Source: Gonocerus acuteangulatus
Taxonomy: Eukaryota; Arthropoda; Insecta; Hemiptera; Coreidae
Reading direction: 5' to 3'
Assembly: GCA_946811695.1 (NCBI GenBank)
Contig: OX328123.1
Coordinates: 45,351,017 to 45,415,016, forward strand
Length of the DNA: 64,000 bases
Numbering within the stretch: the first letter of the stretch is position 1; each line of letters begins with the position of its first letter. Below the pieces are notes generated by a model, which worked only from the letters and a program-made list of their open reading frames with translations, had not been told where the DNA came from and did no database searches. A program made the position numbers and the translations under genes. Of this stretch, positions 12,840 to 22,299 are shown piece by piece.

Positions 12840-15800
12840 CATGTAATACAGATAAGTGTAAGATGTAAAAAGAAAAAAAAAAGTAGGAAAAATAGTGAGA
12901 AGGAAATTTTAGTTGCAGTTTAATTCCAGCCTATTAAATGTGTAGTTATATTCTCTTAAGTTTCATATATAATAATATATTTTCTATGTGAGTGCTGACC
13001 AGTGTAAAAAAATCGTGTAAGTCAGATGTAGAGCACTTTGTGTCGTAGATGACTACATTGGGCGGCAGAATTCTTTTAACTCAATACACAAATCAATTTA
13101 ATGTTTTTTTTTACTGTTGGATGTTTTTCTATTGTTTGGATGTCTTTACAAACTCAGCAGTCTGTAAATAAGTGTTTAATTATTAGAGAAAAAAAAAATC
13201 AGTCCCGTAACAGGCCACGAGGGCCCTGAGGGGCAGATACTATAGAGGTATCTGATTCTTGACCATACGGCACACTAGGGAGATAGTATGGTCAGTACTA
13301 TGCTCCGGCCGCCTGATTTTCCCCTTGGCTGCTTCGACTGCTAGAGTCATTAGCACCAACCAAGGTACCCATTATTAAATTAATTAAAGGCTGGGTTGGC
13401 CTAGGGACGGCCAGGGAGGCCGAATTCAACCCATAAACGAAGACACTAGAAGAAAAAATCTTTAGTGCTTGCTCGGGATTTGAACTCAGGCCTCCAGCTT
13501 ATTAGTCCAGTGCTCTACCACTGAGCTGACCTCGCCCCCAATTATTAGAGAAACGTTATACTATTATATAAAAAAAAAAAAAAAATGATTTTTTTTTTTC
13601 GGTTTTGTCGTTAAATAGGAATGAATTAAGTATGACTGCCCAATAACACAGTCTAGTAAGAACGACTTCTCGCTTTATATTCCGAATACTAGAACTCTAG
13701 GCTTCTAGAGTAAGTGCCCTGCAAAGTCCCGTTATGAATGTATTATTGTAATTTTATAATTATGAACAATATGTTGTCAATGAGTGCTTTTACTACTTTA
13801 ATACTATTTTATTAATATGATGCTTGTAAAAAGCTGTAGCACTAGAGTCGTTTGTCCAATGCTTTGATAATGATGTAAAATGTTGAGTAGAATTATGCTA
13901 TTTAAACTTCTAAACAATTTTATTTTGTATGATGGTTGCTAATGGCTTCTACCTATAAGGATAGCCTTTCTTAAGCTAAAAAAACAATTAAATAAAATTT
14001 CCTTAAAGAGCTAGTTTGCGCAAAACTAGTAAGAGTTAAATAGTGATTTCTTAAATAAATAATTAAATAGTAAAAGATTCAATAATTCGTATCCTAAAAC
14101 GTTCAATATTTGGATTTTTTTAAAATTTATTATATGAATATTTAATTTATTTAAATTTTAATTAATTACCTAAAAATTTAGTATTTTGAAATTTATTTTA
14201 CTTTGATCGCCGCTAGTTTTTATTTAATTGTTTCTTTTTGCCGAAAGGCAGTTTTAAATAACTTACCAAAAACAGTAGCAAATATAGAAAGTTTCTACAG
14301 GTAGAATACTTTTACTGCTTTAACGAACGTTCCTAATAAAAATGATTTATCACTGTGACATTACTTCAATATATTTTAAGTCTATGAATATTTAAAAGAT
14401 CTTTTGCAATATTCCTTTATTTAGAGATGTTTCAGCAGCCCATAGCATCCTTCCCGAGCCTTGTACAGGAGTATATTCAGCTACCAAACACGCCTTGAAA
14501 GTAGTTTCTCAAAGTCTAAGGGCTCAGCTGAGAAAGGAGAACACAAACACAATCAGAGTAACGGTAAGCCTCTTTATTCATTTTATTGTATCATTAATAG
14601 TTTAATCATTATGATGAATAGGTGAAGGGTATTAATTTATAATACCAACCTTTTTTGAGCTTTGAAGGGTTATTTCTCACCTTGGTTGGTATTATAGTTT
14701 AATCATGTTTTGGTTATTGTTGTTCAATGTTATTCGAATCAATACGATTAAACGTTATTAATTGAAGGAAATAGAGGTTTCTATAACTTTATTTAAAGTA
14801 AATAATAAAATAAATAGTTTAACTATTTATACATTTTAACTACAACCGCTTAAAACGTTAGGTAAACAGAGACAAATACACGTTGAAAAGCAAAAAACTA
14901 ACAAATTTGGAATTTTAAGCACTTATCTCTTCGACCGACATCACCCCACCGAACATTACAACAGAATCTCATTGTAGAGAATTTAGTAACCTTTCGAATA
15001 CCTTAGTAGCCTTCCACTTACTACGATTTTCCAACCGTTTTCAAAATATTTTAGAAAATATACTGAGATCCGAAACCTTTGTATCACCATTCATACAATT
15101 TTGTTTCCATATATACATCGTTTCTGAATACCCAAACAGAAAATTAGTTTCGAAAAGTATTTCTATCAATTTTTCTGGTAAATGGCTACAGAACTCGCTT
15201 TAAAAATGATTTCATTCGTTATCCTACGTTAAGGAATCGTTCGCACAGATTTTGCTCCAAACTCTGGTTAATGAACTTTACCTTTTAAATGAGAAGAAAG
15301 ATTTTCGTACCAAATGTTATCAAAATCGAACCATTTTTGAGCCGATGAGGAACTTCTCAATAATTCAAACCCCCTAAAAGTACTTAAGCATTTGAATATC
15401 AAAAAAACCTTTCTTAGTGAGTGTTTACACCCTAAACGTATGGTCCGTGCAAAATTTCAAATTTTTGTGTCGAGTGGTTCGGGATATTATTACCTCGGAT
15501 GGGCCATCACCAGGGCGTAAACTCTATGAGGGACAAAATCACATTTTATTTCTAGTAATTCAAGGACTGCCATCATAGTGGAAATTAACCTCAATTAAAA
15601 AAAATACTATGAAATAGATAATGTACGGTAACAGCTGTTCTTTATCGTCCTAGCAACACATGGTACCTTGGCTTGCCTGCTCTTACCAACTAAAACGTTA
15701 ATCCCCTCTAAAAATACTTGAAAATTCGAATATCAAGAAATCTTTTCTTAGTGAGTGCCTACGTTATGTAGGGAGTGTCCATGCAAAATTTCAAAATTTT

Positions 15801-18800
15801 CTGTCGAGTGGTTTGGCTGGGCGATGATAGGTCAGTGAGTCAGTGAGTGACTGATATTTGACAAATATATAGTAGATAAATAGAGAAAACAATAATCATC
15901 TAAACTTATCTAATGTATTTTTTTTAAATTTAATTATTCTATAATTAATAATTATTAATTATAGAATAATTAAATTTAAAAAATACTTTAGATAAGTATA
16001 AAGACGATTAATTATAATTAATCATCTTTAAGGCTCCAAAGAACGTTTATGGAAAGCTGTATACATAATTTAACTATGGAAAAAATGCATTTATTGGATT
16101 TATCTAATGAAAGGAATAATAATAATAATAAAAAAAGACTTACTTCGTCGGGAGGTCTTAGGGAGAGAAATAATGTAGTGACGTTCATTACAGTAGGTAC
16201 ACTACATACCATTGTGTTGTTAATGTTGTCTTAGTTCCAATGGTTAAAAAAACGAACCTTAATTCCCTCCCACGATTTAATGCATACCTCATTAAGAGAA
16301 CGTTTCGAGATATATTTCACATACTAATAATAAACCTGAGGTATGTTGTCTTCGTTAATAATGAATGTGATAATTAAATAACAAATTATATTAAGAATCA
16401 TGGTGGTAGGTAAAGGAAGAATTTGAAATGTAAGAAGTAATAAATATTTATTACTAAATAAATATCTATTACTAATAAATATTTAGTAATAGATATTTAT
16501 TTGGAATATTTTGCTTTCAGTGCATCAGTCCTGGATTAGTGAAGACATCCTCAACAACACATTTCGTGGATAAATTTAAGTTAGGCGAGTATATGCTCCC
16601 TCAAGACATCGCAGATTCGGTGTCCTATGCAATATTTGCACCCATACATGTTAATGTGAGTGTATGAAGCGTCCACATGATGTAATGCATTCTGTATTTA
16701 TAAGATTATGTTATTATTTGTATGTGTGTGTTCAGGCGACTTATGCCAATTCCCGTATGTAAATAAAATACTTTTTATAACTTGTAGTCTAGTAAGTCGC
16801 GCTTACTTGGTTACGTATATGACACATTCCCATTTAATGACAAAACAATATAAACCAAATTCTTAAATAAGTATTATTCGGGCAAGACAGTAAAAAATGT
16901 ATAAAGAAAATGAAAACGTTTTACAACTCAAAAAATATTTTTAAAGAAAAAAATCTTAGGCAACTCAAGGGGTCATTTGGTATATTCAAATAAACGGAGG
17001 AAATAGAATTCTTATTTTGGTTAACTGGTTCTACTAGAAGAAGCGTAGCTATTTATCTGTGTAAGTGATATATCACTTCTGCAATTTTAAAAGGTCTGTG
17101 TCTATGGCTATGAAAGGGTTCGTTTGCATTTTGGGATATTTATTTGGAATATTCATTGAAGTATATCGCCATGGAGCCAACGAGAAATACTATGCAACAA
17201 AAATCACCTGACTAACGAGGACTAAGGAGATGACCTTTGTGCAGAACTATTTAAACCAATTCACCCAAACTCCAAATGATTACATAAGTATTAAAAAAAA
17301 ACCAACACGTGTTATCTCAAAGAGACTACTCTGTAAATGTAGAAAATGGTTTACAAATAAACTGCTACGAAGATTTGGACGCTGCCGAGGGGAAGTGTAA
17401 TACTTGGAAACCATGGTATTTTAGCCGTAGTTACGCGAGGCTAACATACCAGGAGCAAGCAGCGCAGCACAACGGTGCCGTATGCACGTGGTCACTGCCT
17501 GGGAAAGGAGCGTGTCAGATACCGAGGCAGTCGCTAGACACAGACTGGCTAAAATGGCATTAGATCTGGCTGCAGTGTTGTACAGATGCCTAACCGTAGC
17601 CACTCCAGTGTTGCCACCGAATAAAACTGAGAAGTTAGGGGAGCGCCGCTACAGTACCTCTCTCCTCATATGCCATGGTTCATTTGAGAGAACCTCATAC
17701 TCGTCCAGGGGACACGGAAACAGGGGCATCTATACAAAATAATTTCGGGGTGGGGCTGGGAGCATCGGGGGATTTGGGGGGGGGGTGTGAAATACAAACA
17801 GCATAGAACTTGGAATAGTTGGTCAACAAAAACGTTATTTCACCCAACACATTTTTTTTCTAAAATAAGTGATCTTATTTAATTTATTTGTAACTTTTTT
17901 ATGACACATTCTTACTCCAAGTAAATCAATATTTCCGGGAGGTCAGCCCTTTTCTATGTACCCAAGTACAGAAAAGAGTAACGTTTTTTACCCTAGCTCG
18001 ATAAAAATTAGGAGAATAAGTAACCTGCACTTGCTGTGCGCTAAACGCGTGGGTACTTAAAGACGGATAAATAAGATAAATATTAAGATCCAGCCAAAAT
18101 TGGTGGTAGGGAATTACTAACTAACGGTAAATCGCCCGTTGTCCGGGGGGGAGGGTCAGAGGATGACCCTCTCCAACGTCCTTTGCTAATCTCTGTCTAC
18201 CGAAACTGCTGGGAAGAAAACGTCGTATCACTGCACGTCAGTTGACGCAGTCATTGGATGCCATGGAGGTAAGTCCAGGGTCAGAATCTTTGAATATTCC
18301 CTCGTGGCAGCTTCTGCATTTCCAATGGCGAATGAATAATCAAAACCCACTTCTACGTATTCGCCCTTTCAATATGTGGAGAAGGAAATTCCTACATCTT
18401 AAATCAAATACCTAATCACACTTTTCAACCTCTTCAAATGAACATAATTTTAAAAAAACACCTTCAGTTTCGTATCGTTTAACAAGAAACATTTGTCATT
18501 TTTCTGAATATGTACCTCCTTTGATTAGAGGCGGTCTGATCATCTGATTTTTAGTTTACCATGAAGGAACATTTAGGTTCTAAATATTTTATTTGGAAAC
18601 ATTTGTATTATTTAAAAAAGAAAGTAGGCTAGAAAGTAGGTTTAAGAAAGTAGTTTCTCAAAAATATTACTAATTTGACATTTTATAATATTATTTTCCT
18701 CATTTTACATTGAAATGTTGAGTCAAAATTGTTGTGTAAATAAATATTTTTATTTTTCATTTTTTTTTATTTTAAAGAAAAGGCATCAGCCCTATCATGG

Positions 18801-18986
18801 CTAGAAAAGAGTGGTAAGCTATAGATAGCCCGTCCTAAAATTGTTAGTTTACATTAATTTATTTAAACTTTAAATAAATAAACATGTTTTTTAAGTGATA
18901 ATAATTGATTTTTTTGTTCGCAGGTATCCGAAATCGTTCTTGAAAATATATGCGAGTTGCCGTTATCGGAAGTCGTAAACTCTTAA
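6189..18986 (+). CDS. SDR gene 1: farnesol dehydrogenase-like classical SDR, six exons, complete
   Basis: Joined coding exons are 6189-6320, 8069-8243, 12313-12442, 14425-14563, 16521-16655 and 18924-18986: 774 nt, 257 residues plus stop. Visible features are the Rossmann cofactor loop TGASEGIG (12-19), basic residues R38-R39 after beta-2 that usually favour NADP(H), NNAG at 91-94, and a probable catalytic set N116, S149, Y163, K167 (YSATK). ISPGLVKT lies at 194-201. Length and order fit insect farnesol dehydrogenase-like / SDR11-like proteins, cytosolic oxidoreductases acting on alcohols or carbonyls such as isoprenoids. No signal peptide or membrane segment is seen, and the substrate cannot be read from sequence. 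All introns are GT-AG. The start is the ATG opening MDRW, as in the neighbouring paralogue. Retaining intron 5 would add three residues and stop at once. Confidence 0.9.
6321..8068 (+). other. SDR gene 1, intron 1 (1748 bp)
   Basis: The donor is gtaagc and the acceptor ttttttttag. The intron contains a MITE with GGGCGTATATA ends (6437-6714) and a weak inverted repeat near 7002-7096 (acttgtcatta / taatgacaagt). Nothing else is recognisable. Confidence 0.85.
6437..6714. mobile_element. MITE, GGGCGTATATA family, copy 1
   Basis: Inverted ends read catgggcgtatata and tatatacgcccatg. Inside the ends lie G-rich and C-rich tracts ('ccagcccc', 'cgaaatt') and an AT-rich core with 'gatcacttagttcat'. 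Related copies are at 56932-57191, 17723-17964 and 24765-25099. No transposase is present. Confidence 0.8.
8069..8243 (+). CDS. SDR gene 1, coding exon 2
   Basis: This encodes residues 45-102 plus the first base of codon 103. It opens ALETEIK and carries LLVNNAGIF, the NNAG structural motif of classical SDRs. The donor is CAG|gtaagt, phase 1. Confidence 0.92.
8767..10906 (+). mobile_element. Fold-back/Helitron-like composite element, copy 1
   Basis: The left end is A|TCCCCCAAAAAAAC. A near-perfect palindrome follows (arms about 8767-9144 and 9179-9542), then non-coding sequence, five diverged repeats of about 123 bp (9779-10395), and a 3' hairpin GCGCAC-tacc-GTGCGC (10887-10902) followed directly by CTAG. 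A 5' TC, a 3' hairpin and CTRR are Helitron hallmarks. However, the sequence shared with the second copy runs on to CTAGAT, so the exact end is uncertain. No Rep/helicase coding is present, so it is non-autonomous. The second copy is at 43980-46338. Confidence 0.7.
9779..10395 (+). repeat. About 123-bp tandem repeats inside the composite element
   Basis: Five units each contain a cactccccggatcaagacc-like start, a 'ttggtcaaaat' block, an 'aaggaacaaac' block and a cagacagacagctga tail. They begin near 9779, 9902, 10025, 10147 and 10270. The second element copy has four such units. The short reading frames across them are by-products of the repeat. Confidence 0.8.
11485..11850. mobile_element. 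366-bp MITE with CCGGAGGTAAAGGACAC ends
   Basis: The left end CCGGAGGTAAAGGACAC is mirrored at 11834-11850. The core repeats shorter versions of the same motif: ggacactatgtcc near 11570 and gaggtaaaagacacc near 11643. No coding capacity and no clear target duplication. Confidence 0.7.
11952..12256. mobile_element. Inverted-repeat element carrying the CTGAAGA-hairpin-GAAAC motif
   Basis: Ends ttgaagtaac and gttacttcaa bracket about 300 bp. On the minus strand, 12040-12007 reads CTGAAGA, T, a GAACCT/AGGTTC stem with a four-base loop, then GAAACGTCG. The same layout recurs elsewhere in the window (see findings). No reading frame is present. Confidence 0.5.
12313..12442 (+). CDS. SDR gene 1, coding exon 3
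   Basis: With the split codon this covers residues 103-145 and two bases of 146. It includes [12 protein letters not shown], whose N116 is the helix-4 catalytic Asn of classical SDRs, and HIINIS. At 130 nt it equals exon 3 of gene 2. Donor AG|gtaaat, phase 2. Confidence 0.92.
12781..12836. repeat. (AT)n microsatellite
   Basis: About 28 uninterrupted AT dinucleotides in intron 3 of SDR gene 1. Confidence 0.98.
13192..13539 (-). mobile_element. tRNA-headed, T-tailed SINE (family B), copy 1
   Basis: On the minus strand the 5' end is a tRNA-like head with an A box TTAGCTCAGTGGTAGAGC-type sequence and a B box-like gagttcaaatccc. A conserved body of about 250 bp follows and the element ends gggactga plus a T run. 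A perfect 14-bp target duplication, aattattagagaaa, flanks it (13178-13191 and 13540-13553), showing insertion by retrotransposition. Other copies: 21984-22299, 48525-48906 and 50450-50790. Confidence 0.9.
14425..14563 (+). CDS. SDR gene 1, coding exon 4 (active site)
   Basis: This encodes the end of codon 146 to residue 192. It carries RDVSAAHS, the YSATK active-site motif (Y163, K167) and ends TIRVT at the donor ACG|gtaagc. It is three codons longer than exon 4 of gene 2, with the difference falling between the catalytic Ser region and Tyr. Confidence 0.92.
14865..15880 (+). repeat. Family H-related repeat with a different 3' half
   Basis: The first half (to about 15360) follows family H order, including cttatctcttcgaccgacat, ctcgctttaaaaatgattt and a 'gtaccaaatgttatcaaaat' block. 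The second half differs. It has an internal direct repeat of about 120 bp (near 15365-15480 and 15704-15830) and ends in a tcagtgagt series like the composite elements at 10.65 and 46.08 kb. Confidence 0.55.
15902..16000. repeat. AT-rich near-perfect palindrome
   Basis: Arms of about 48 bp (acttatcta...taattattctataatta and its complement) meet around 15950 with almost no loop. It would form a long hairpin in the intron RNA. It may be a small fold-back element. Confidence 0.8.
16456..16502. repeat. 18-bp perfect hairpin next to the exon 5 acceptor
   Basis: Arms AAATAAATATCTATTACT (16456-16473) and its exact complement (16485-16502) surround an 11-base loop. The right arm ends 17 nt before the intron's final AG, the region where branch point and pyrimidine tract are expected. 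Confidence 0.9.
16521..16655 (+). CDS. SDR gene 1, coding exon 5
   Basis: This encodes residues 193-237, beginning CISPGLVKT (substrate/cofactor loop) and ending PIHVN. It has 45 codons, as in gene 2. Donor AAT|gtgagt, phase 0. Confidence 0.9.
17723..17964. mobile_element. MITE, GGGCGTATATA family, degraded copy
   Basis: Shares with the 56932-57191 copy the order aaaataatttcgggg, gggctggga, acttggaatagtt, gtgatcttatttaattta and a final cgggaggtcagcc-like block. Its terminal repeats have decayed. Confidence 0.65.
18771..18890 (+). mobile_element. 5'-truncated SINE (family A)
   Basis: It has the family A body aaaaggcatcagccctatc, gctagaaaagagtggtaagc and agcccgtcctaaaatt, followed by an AT-rich tail, but lacks the tRNA-like head. 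Confidence 0.75.
18924..18986 (+). CDS. SDR gene 1, coding exon 6 and stop
   Basis: This encodes the last 20 residues, [20 protein letters not shown], then TAA (18984-18986). Following ...PIHVN, the VSEIVL start fits the usual C-terminal strand of this SDR group ('V.E+.+' pattern). Too short to be found except by frame and splice phase. Confidence 0.8.
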   Translation, partial: VSEIVLENICELPLSEVVNS

Positions 18987-19127
18987 TATATTCTTCCTTG
19001 TGATAAATATTTAATAGCTATTTAAAAAATGTTTTTTTTTTATAAATTATATTATAAAGATTTGAAAATTAATATTTATTTATTTAAGTTCCTGCCTAAA
19101 AGTTATTTCATTTTGATGAATTATTGC

Positions 19128-19133
19128 ATTAAA
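19128..19133 (+). promoter_or_regulatory. Possible polyadenylation signal of SDR gene 1
   Basis: ATTAAA lies about 140 bases after the stop codon, the first polyadenylation-like hexamer seen on this strand. In AT-rich DNA this is weak evidence. Confidence 0.25.
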
Positions 19134-19220
19134 CAATAGATTTACCAGACCAGTCATTTTGACTGGTCGTTCAATTTCAATTCAAAATTCCTACTACATA
19201 TAACATTTACTTTCCTAAAT

Positions 19221-19332
19221 GATTTTTTTTTTTAACGGCGCATCGACAAATCTTGCCATTAGCGCCGACATCCAGGGTGCAGCCAGGAATTTTCTCAGCG
19301 AGCCCTGAGATGAGAAAATTCCTGCAGTAGTC
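19221..19332 (-). mobile_element. SINE fragment (family C, 3' part)
   Basis: On the minus strand it reads gcaggaattttctcatc, cgctgagaaaattcctgg, tgcaccctggatgtcggcgc, then gctaatggcaagat and gatgcgccgtt plus an A run. The tail gcgctaatggc...gatgcgccgt plus A is shared with the 5S-derived SINE at 29047-29280. Confidence 0.75.
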
Positions 19333-20320
19333 AAAAAGCGCTCAAAACTCAATGACATTTGATATCGTTGATTTATAAACCTGAAATTGCGCTTACCAGA
19401 CTTATAACTACAATGAAGGTATTGATTAGTCACTCACATGACAAATTTTGTTGTGGTCGCCCCCGCCTTTGAACTGCACTCGGCTGGGCTCAGGGGTCAA
19501 AACCAATTAAAAAAAAATACATCTGCTCCTATCTCAGACAACTATTTTTTAAATTTCAGCACAACAGTTTGAGAAAATTTCCCTAGGAGTAACGAAATAT
19601 GCTCATCAGCTATTGGAAATTGATATGTCAAATACTCGCATACCGAATGTACACTTTTGTCGTTTGAATTCAACAATATTTCAACTAGGACACGATTTAT
19701 CACTCGGATCAATTCAGACATTTTGTGTAGTCGACTTGCACAGACTTGAGTACTGCAAAAAAAAGTCCGTCTTCTATTGATTTCAATGTTTACATAGAGA
19801 TAACGCACGTCTTTCTGTTAGTAATTTACCGAGTTGGTTCACCTCTAGCACCGAAGTAGGCAGGTTTATGCAGCTAATTTTGGTCTGGGGTCTTTTTATA
19901 CGTAATATTTAAGCCCGAAATCCGAGAGCCGCAGAGAGACGCAAAAGCTATATGACAAATCGAAATTTGATACGTGTAATTTAATTACTTTTTCAGTATC
20001 CCCGTCCATGAAGGCGATTCGAAAAATACAAAAATATTTTTTTCCCCTTCGGACATCCCATTAAAACAAGAAAAACATGCGTCAAACTTATCGGTATGAA
20101 AAAGTAAAGTTAAAGGAACGATTTTGGTACATGAGGATTTGGGGAATTTTCTTCGTTTCTAGTACTTCAATGATTAACCACCGTCCTGCAATCAACGGTG
20201 GGGACCTAAATCTCAAGAAATGGCACTCTCACGAGGTATTTAACATATATTTATGGCGACTGGGTTCGGAGAAAATACTTCAAGAAATCAAGTTTTGGGC
20301 GCTTTTTGGCTATTTGTGAC

Positions 20321-20403
20321 CACTGTTCGCCGGTGGGGTTCGAACCCACCATCTCCCGCTTATGAATCTAAGGCGCTAGCCACTTGACCACGGGAGACCC
20401 CTC
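20321..20403 (-). mobile_element. tRNA-like head of SINE family C (tRNA pseudogene-like)
   Basis: The minus strand reads as a tRNA-like sequence: tctcccgtggtcaagtggct (A box region), an anticodon-like ttcataa loop, then gtgggttcgaacccc (B box). The acceptor stem does not close into a normal tRNA. The same head precedes the family C body at 24830-24968, so it is called SINE-derived rather than a working tRNA gene. Confidence 0.65.
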
Positions 20404-20481
20404 CTAAACGATGTTATGGCTTTTGAAACTATAAGTAGAGAATACATTTAATGAACTTAATGTTACTTTATATATATCAGT

Positions 20482-20486
<5 letters not shown>

Positions 20487-20547
<61 letters not shown>
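20487..20547. repeat. (AT)n microsatellite
   Basis: About 30 AT dinucleotides. Confidence 0.97.
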
Positions 20548-20549
<2 letters not shown>

Positions 20550-20828
20550 CATTAACATTTATACCAGTACCAGGTCTGGTATATCTAGTGTTAATACTAA
20601 GAGGTTGGAAAACCCGAAGACAAAACTTCGGGGGACTTATTGGGTCCCTATGAGCACCAAAAATCCTCATAATAAATAGAGTTCTAGTTAAAATAAAAAC
20701 CAATTAATATAAAGTACTTAGTTGAAAATTAAGCGGAATAAAAGGAAATAAAATTCATAGGATACATTATCTGCAGGTCTAACATACAATTAGCTACATT
20801 GGTTCACCAATTGAAGGGGTCGGGGCAA

Positions 20829-20927
20829 AATAGTGCCAAGCAACATTTTTAACAAAATTTAACTGTAGCTGCTATATCTATCTATATATCTTGCTTGGCA
20901 CTATTTTTCTCCGAATTGCTTGGCACT
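20829..20927. repeat. Small inverted repeat
   Basis: aaaatagtgccaagcaa near 20830 is mirrored by ttgcttggcactattttt near 20892. A third, partial copy (ttgcttggcacta) follows at 20917. Probably a tiny MITE. Confidence 0.6.
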
Positions 20928-21983
20928 AATTTACCCTGTGCTCTAAGTACTGTATAGAAGTTACGAAGACATGAACATTGAAAATAGGTGTATAAAATGT
21001 AATGCATTTATAGTGTTCTTATCTCAACGTAACAGGTAACTAGTTGCCGAACCACCACGTAGGAGATCATTGCCTGGGTTTAAGTCCCACTGGTGTCTCT
21101 TTAAATTATTTTAGCAATGAGCTCCTCCCCCCCCCCCCCAACAAAAACCAACAAAAAACAACCAGAAACCGAAAAAACGTTAAAGCTCTTAGAGGTAGAC
21201 AATAAGAAATAAGGTAAAATTACTATTCATTTAATATGTATTGTATTATGTGTAACCCCTTTGATTGAAGCAAATTGTTTGGATAACTTCTTAAAAAAGG
21301 TACTTAATGATTTTTCAAAGACAAAACCAGTAGTTGAAAAATATAAATGCAATACGTTACCGGGCCTCCGATTGTTTGAATAATTAAGATCATAACACAT
21401 CGCCATCAGGGCTAAATCATAATTTAAGGGCTCGTCGCCATAGATGCGAAGCCGTTAAAATAAAATAAAAAACATATCGAGAGATAATGAATTTTTGTTT
21501 AGTATTTCTGATGCCCTAATAAAAACCGCTTCAGAAGCATTTTTTTAAAAATGCTTTTGCCGAATTCAATTAGACAATGTTTTTAATTATTATTTTATAC
21601 TCCGAAATTTGTTAACTACTGCCATATTGACGAACCAATATTTCGTTTTATTTATTTATCTTCTTCTCGTGTGTGTTTTGGAATTAAATCCATCCGTCCA
21701 TATCATGAGCTGATGTTACAAATCTTAAATGGCTTTTCTATTAGTTTTATTTCATCTTAAAAACCACAGGTATTTAGACTGTGGCAAGATATTCGTTCAT
21801 GCATTTTTATCTCGGGAGATGACTTCGGAAAATAAACTCCAAAAATATTGTTATAGTAGTACACTACATTTTATTTACAGGTAAAGTAAACGAAACTATT
21901 TATACTTAATAATAAAACAAAATCAGCCCCATTAAGGTATTTATTAACTATGTACGTATGGTGTCAAACAAATGAGGAATTAA

Positions 21984-22299
21984 AATCAGTCCCGTAACAG
22001 GCCACGAGGGCCCTGAGGGGCAGATACTATAGAGGTATCTGATTCATGACCATACCGCACACTAGGGAGATAGTATGGTGAGTACTATTCTCCGGCCGCC
22101 TGATTTCCTTTGCTGCTTCGGCTGCTAGAGTCATTAGCACCAAGGAACCCATTAATAAATTAATTACAGGCTGGGTTGGCCTAATTCAACCCATGAACGA
22201 AGACATTAGAAGATAAAAATCTTTAGCGCTTGCTTGGGATTTGAACTCAGATCCTCCAGCTTATTAGTCCAGTGCTCTACCATTGAAATAACCTCACCC
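21984..22299 (-). mobile_element. T-tailed SINE (family B), copy 2
   Basis: Same order as the 13.2-kb copy, with small deletions in the 'gcctagggacggcc' area and a damaged A box (cattgaaataacc on the plus strand). Flanks do not show a clear target duplication, consistent with an older insertion. Confidence 0.85.

Larger units (their letters stand above)
12443..14424 (+). other. SDR gene 1, intron 3 (1982 bp)
   Basis: It contains an AT microsatellite (12781-12836) and a full-length T-tailed SINE with target duplications (13192-13539). The rest is AT-rich with no features seen. The acceptor is tatttag. Confidence 0.85.
14564..16520 (+). other. SDR gene 1, intron 4 (1957 bp)
   Basis: It contains a short hairpin (14637-14697, arms tataataccaacc/ggttggtattata), a family H copy (about 14865-15880), an AT-rich palindrome (15902-16000) and a second palindrome (16456-16502) that ends 17 bases before the acceptor AG. 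Confidence 0.85.
16656..18923 (+). other. SDR gene 1, intron 5 (2268 bp)
   Basis: It contains a GC-richer block (17300-17720) open in several frames without recognisable protein similarity, a degraded GGGCGTATATA-family MITE (17723-17964) and a truncated SINE (18771-18890). The acceptor is ttcgcag. Confidence 0.8.

Noticed and set aside
17309..17742. Gene in the GC-richer block of gene 1 intron 5
   Set aside because: Open frames overlap on both strands and none has recognisable motifs or splice signals that fit.
20321..20403. Functional tRNA-Met gene on the minus strand
   Set aside because: The acceptor stem does not close, and the same head is joined to a SINE body at 24.8-25.0 kb.
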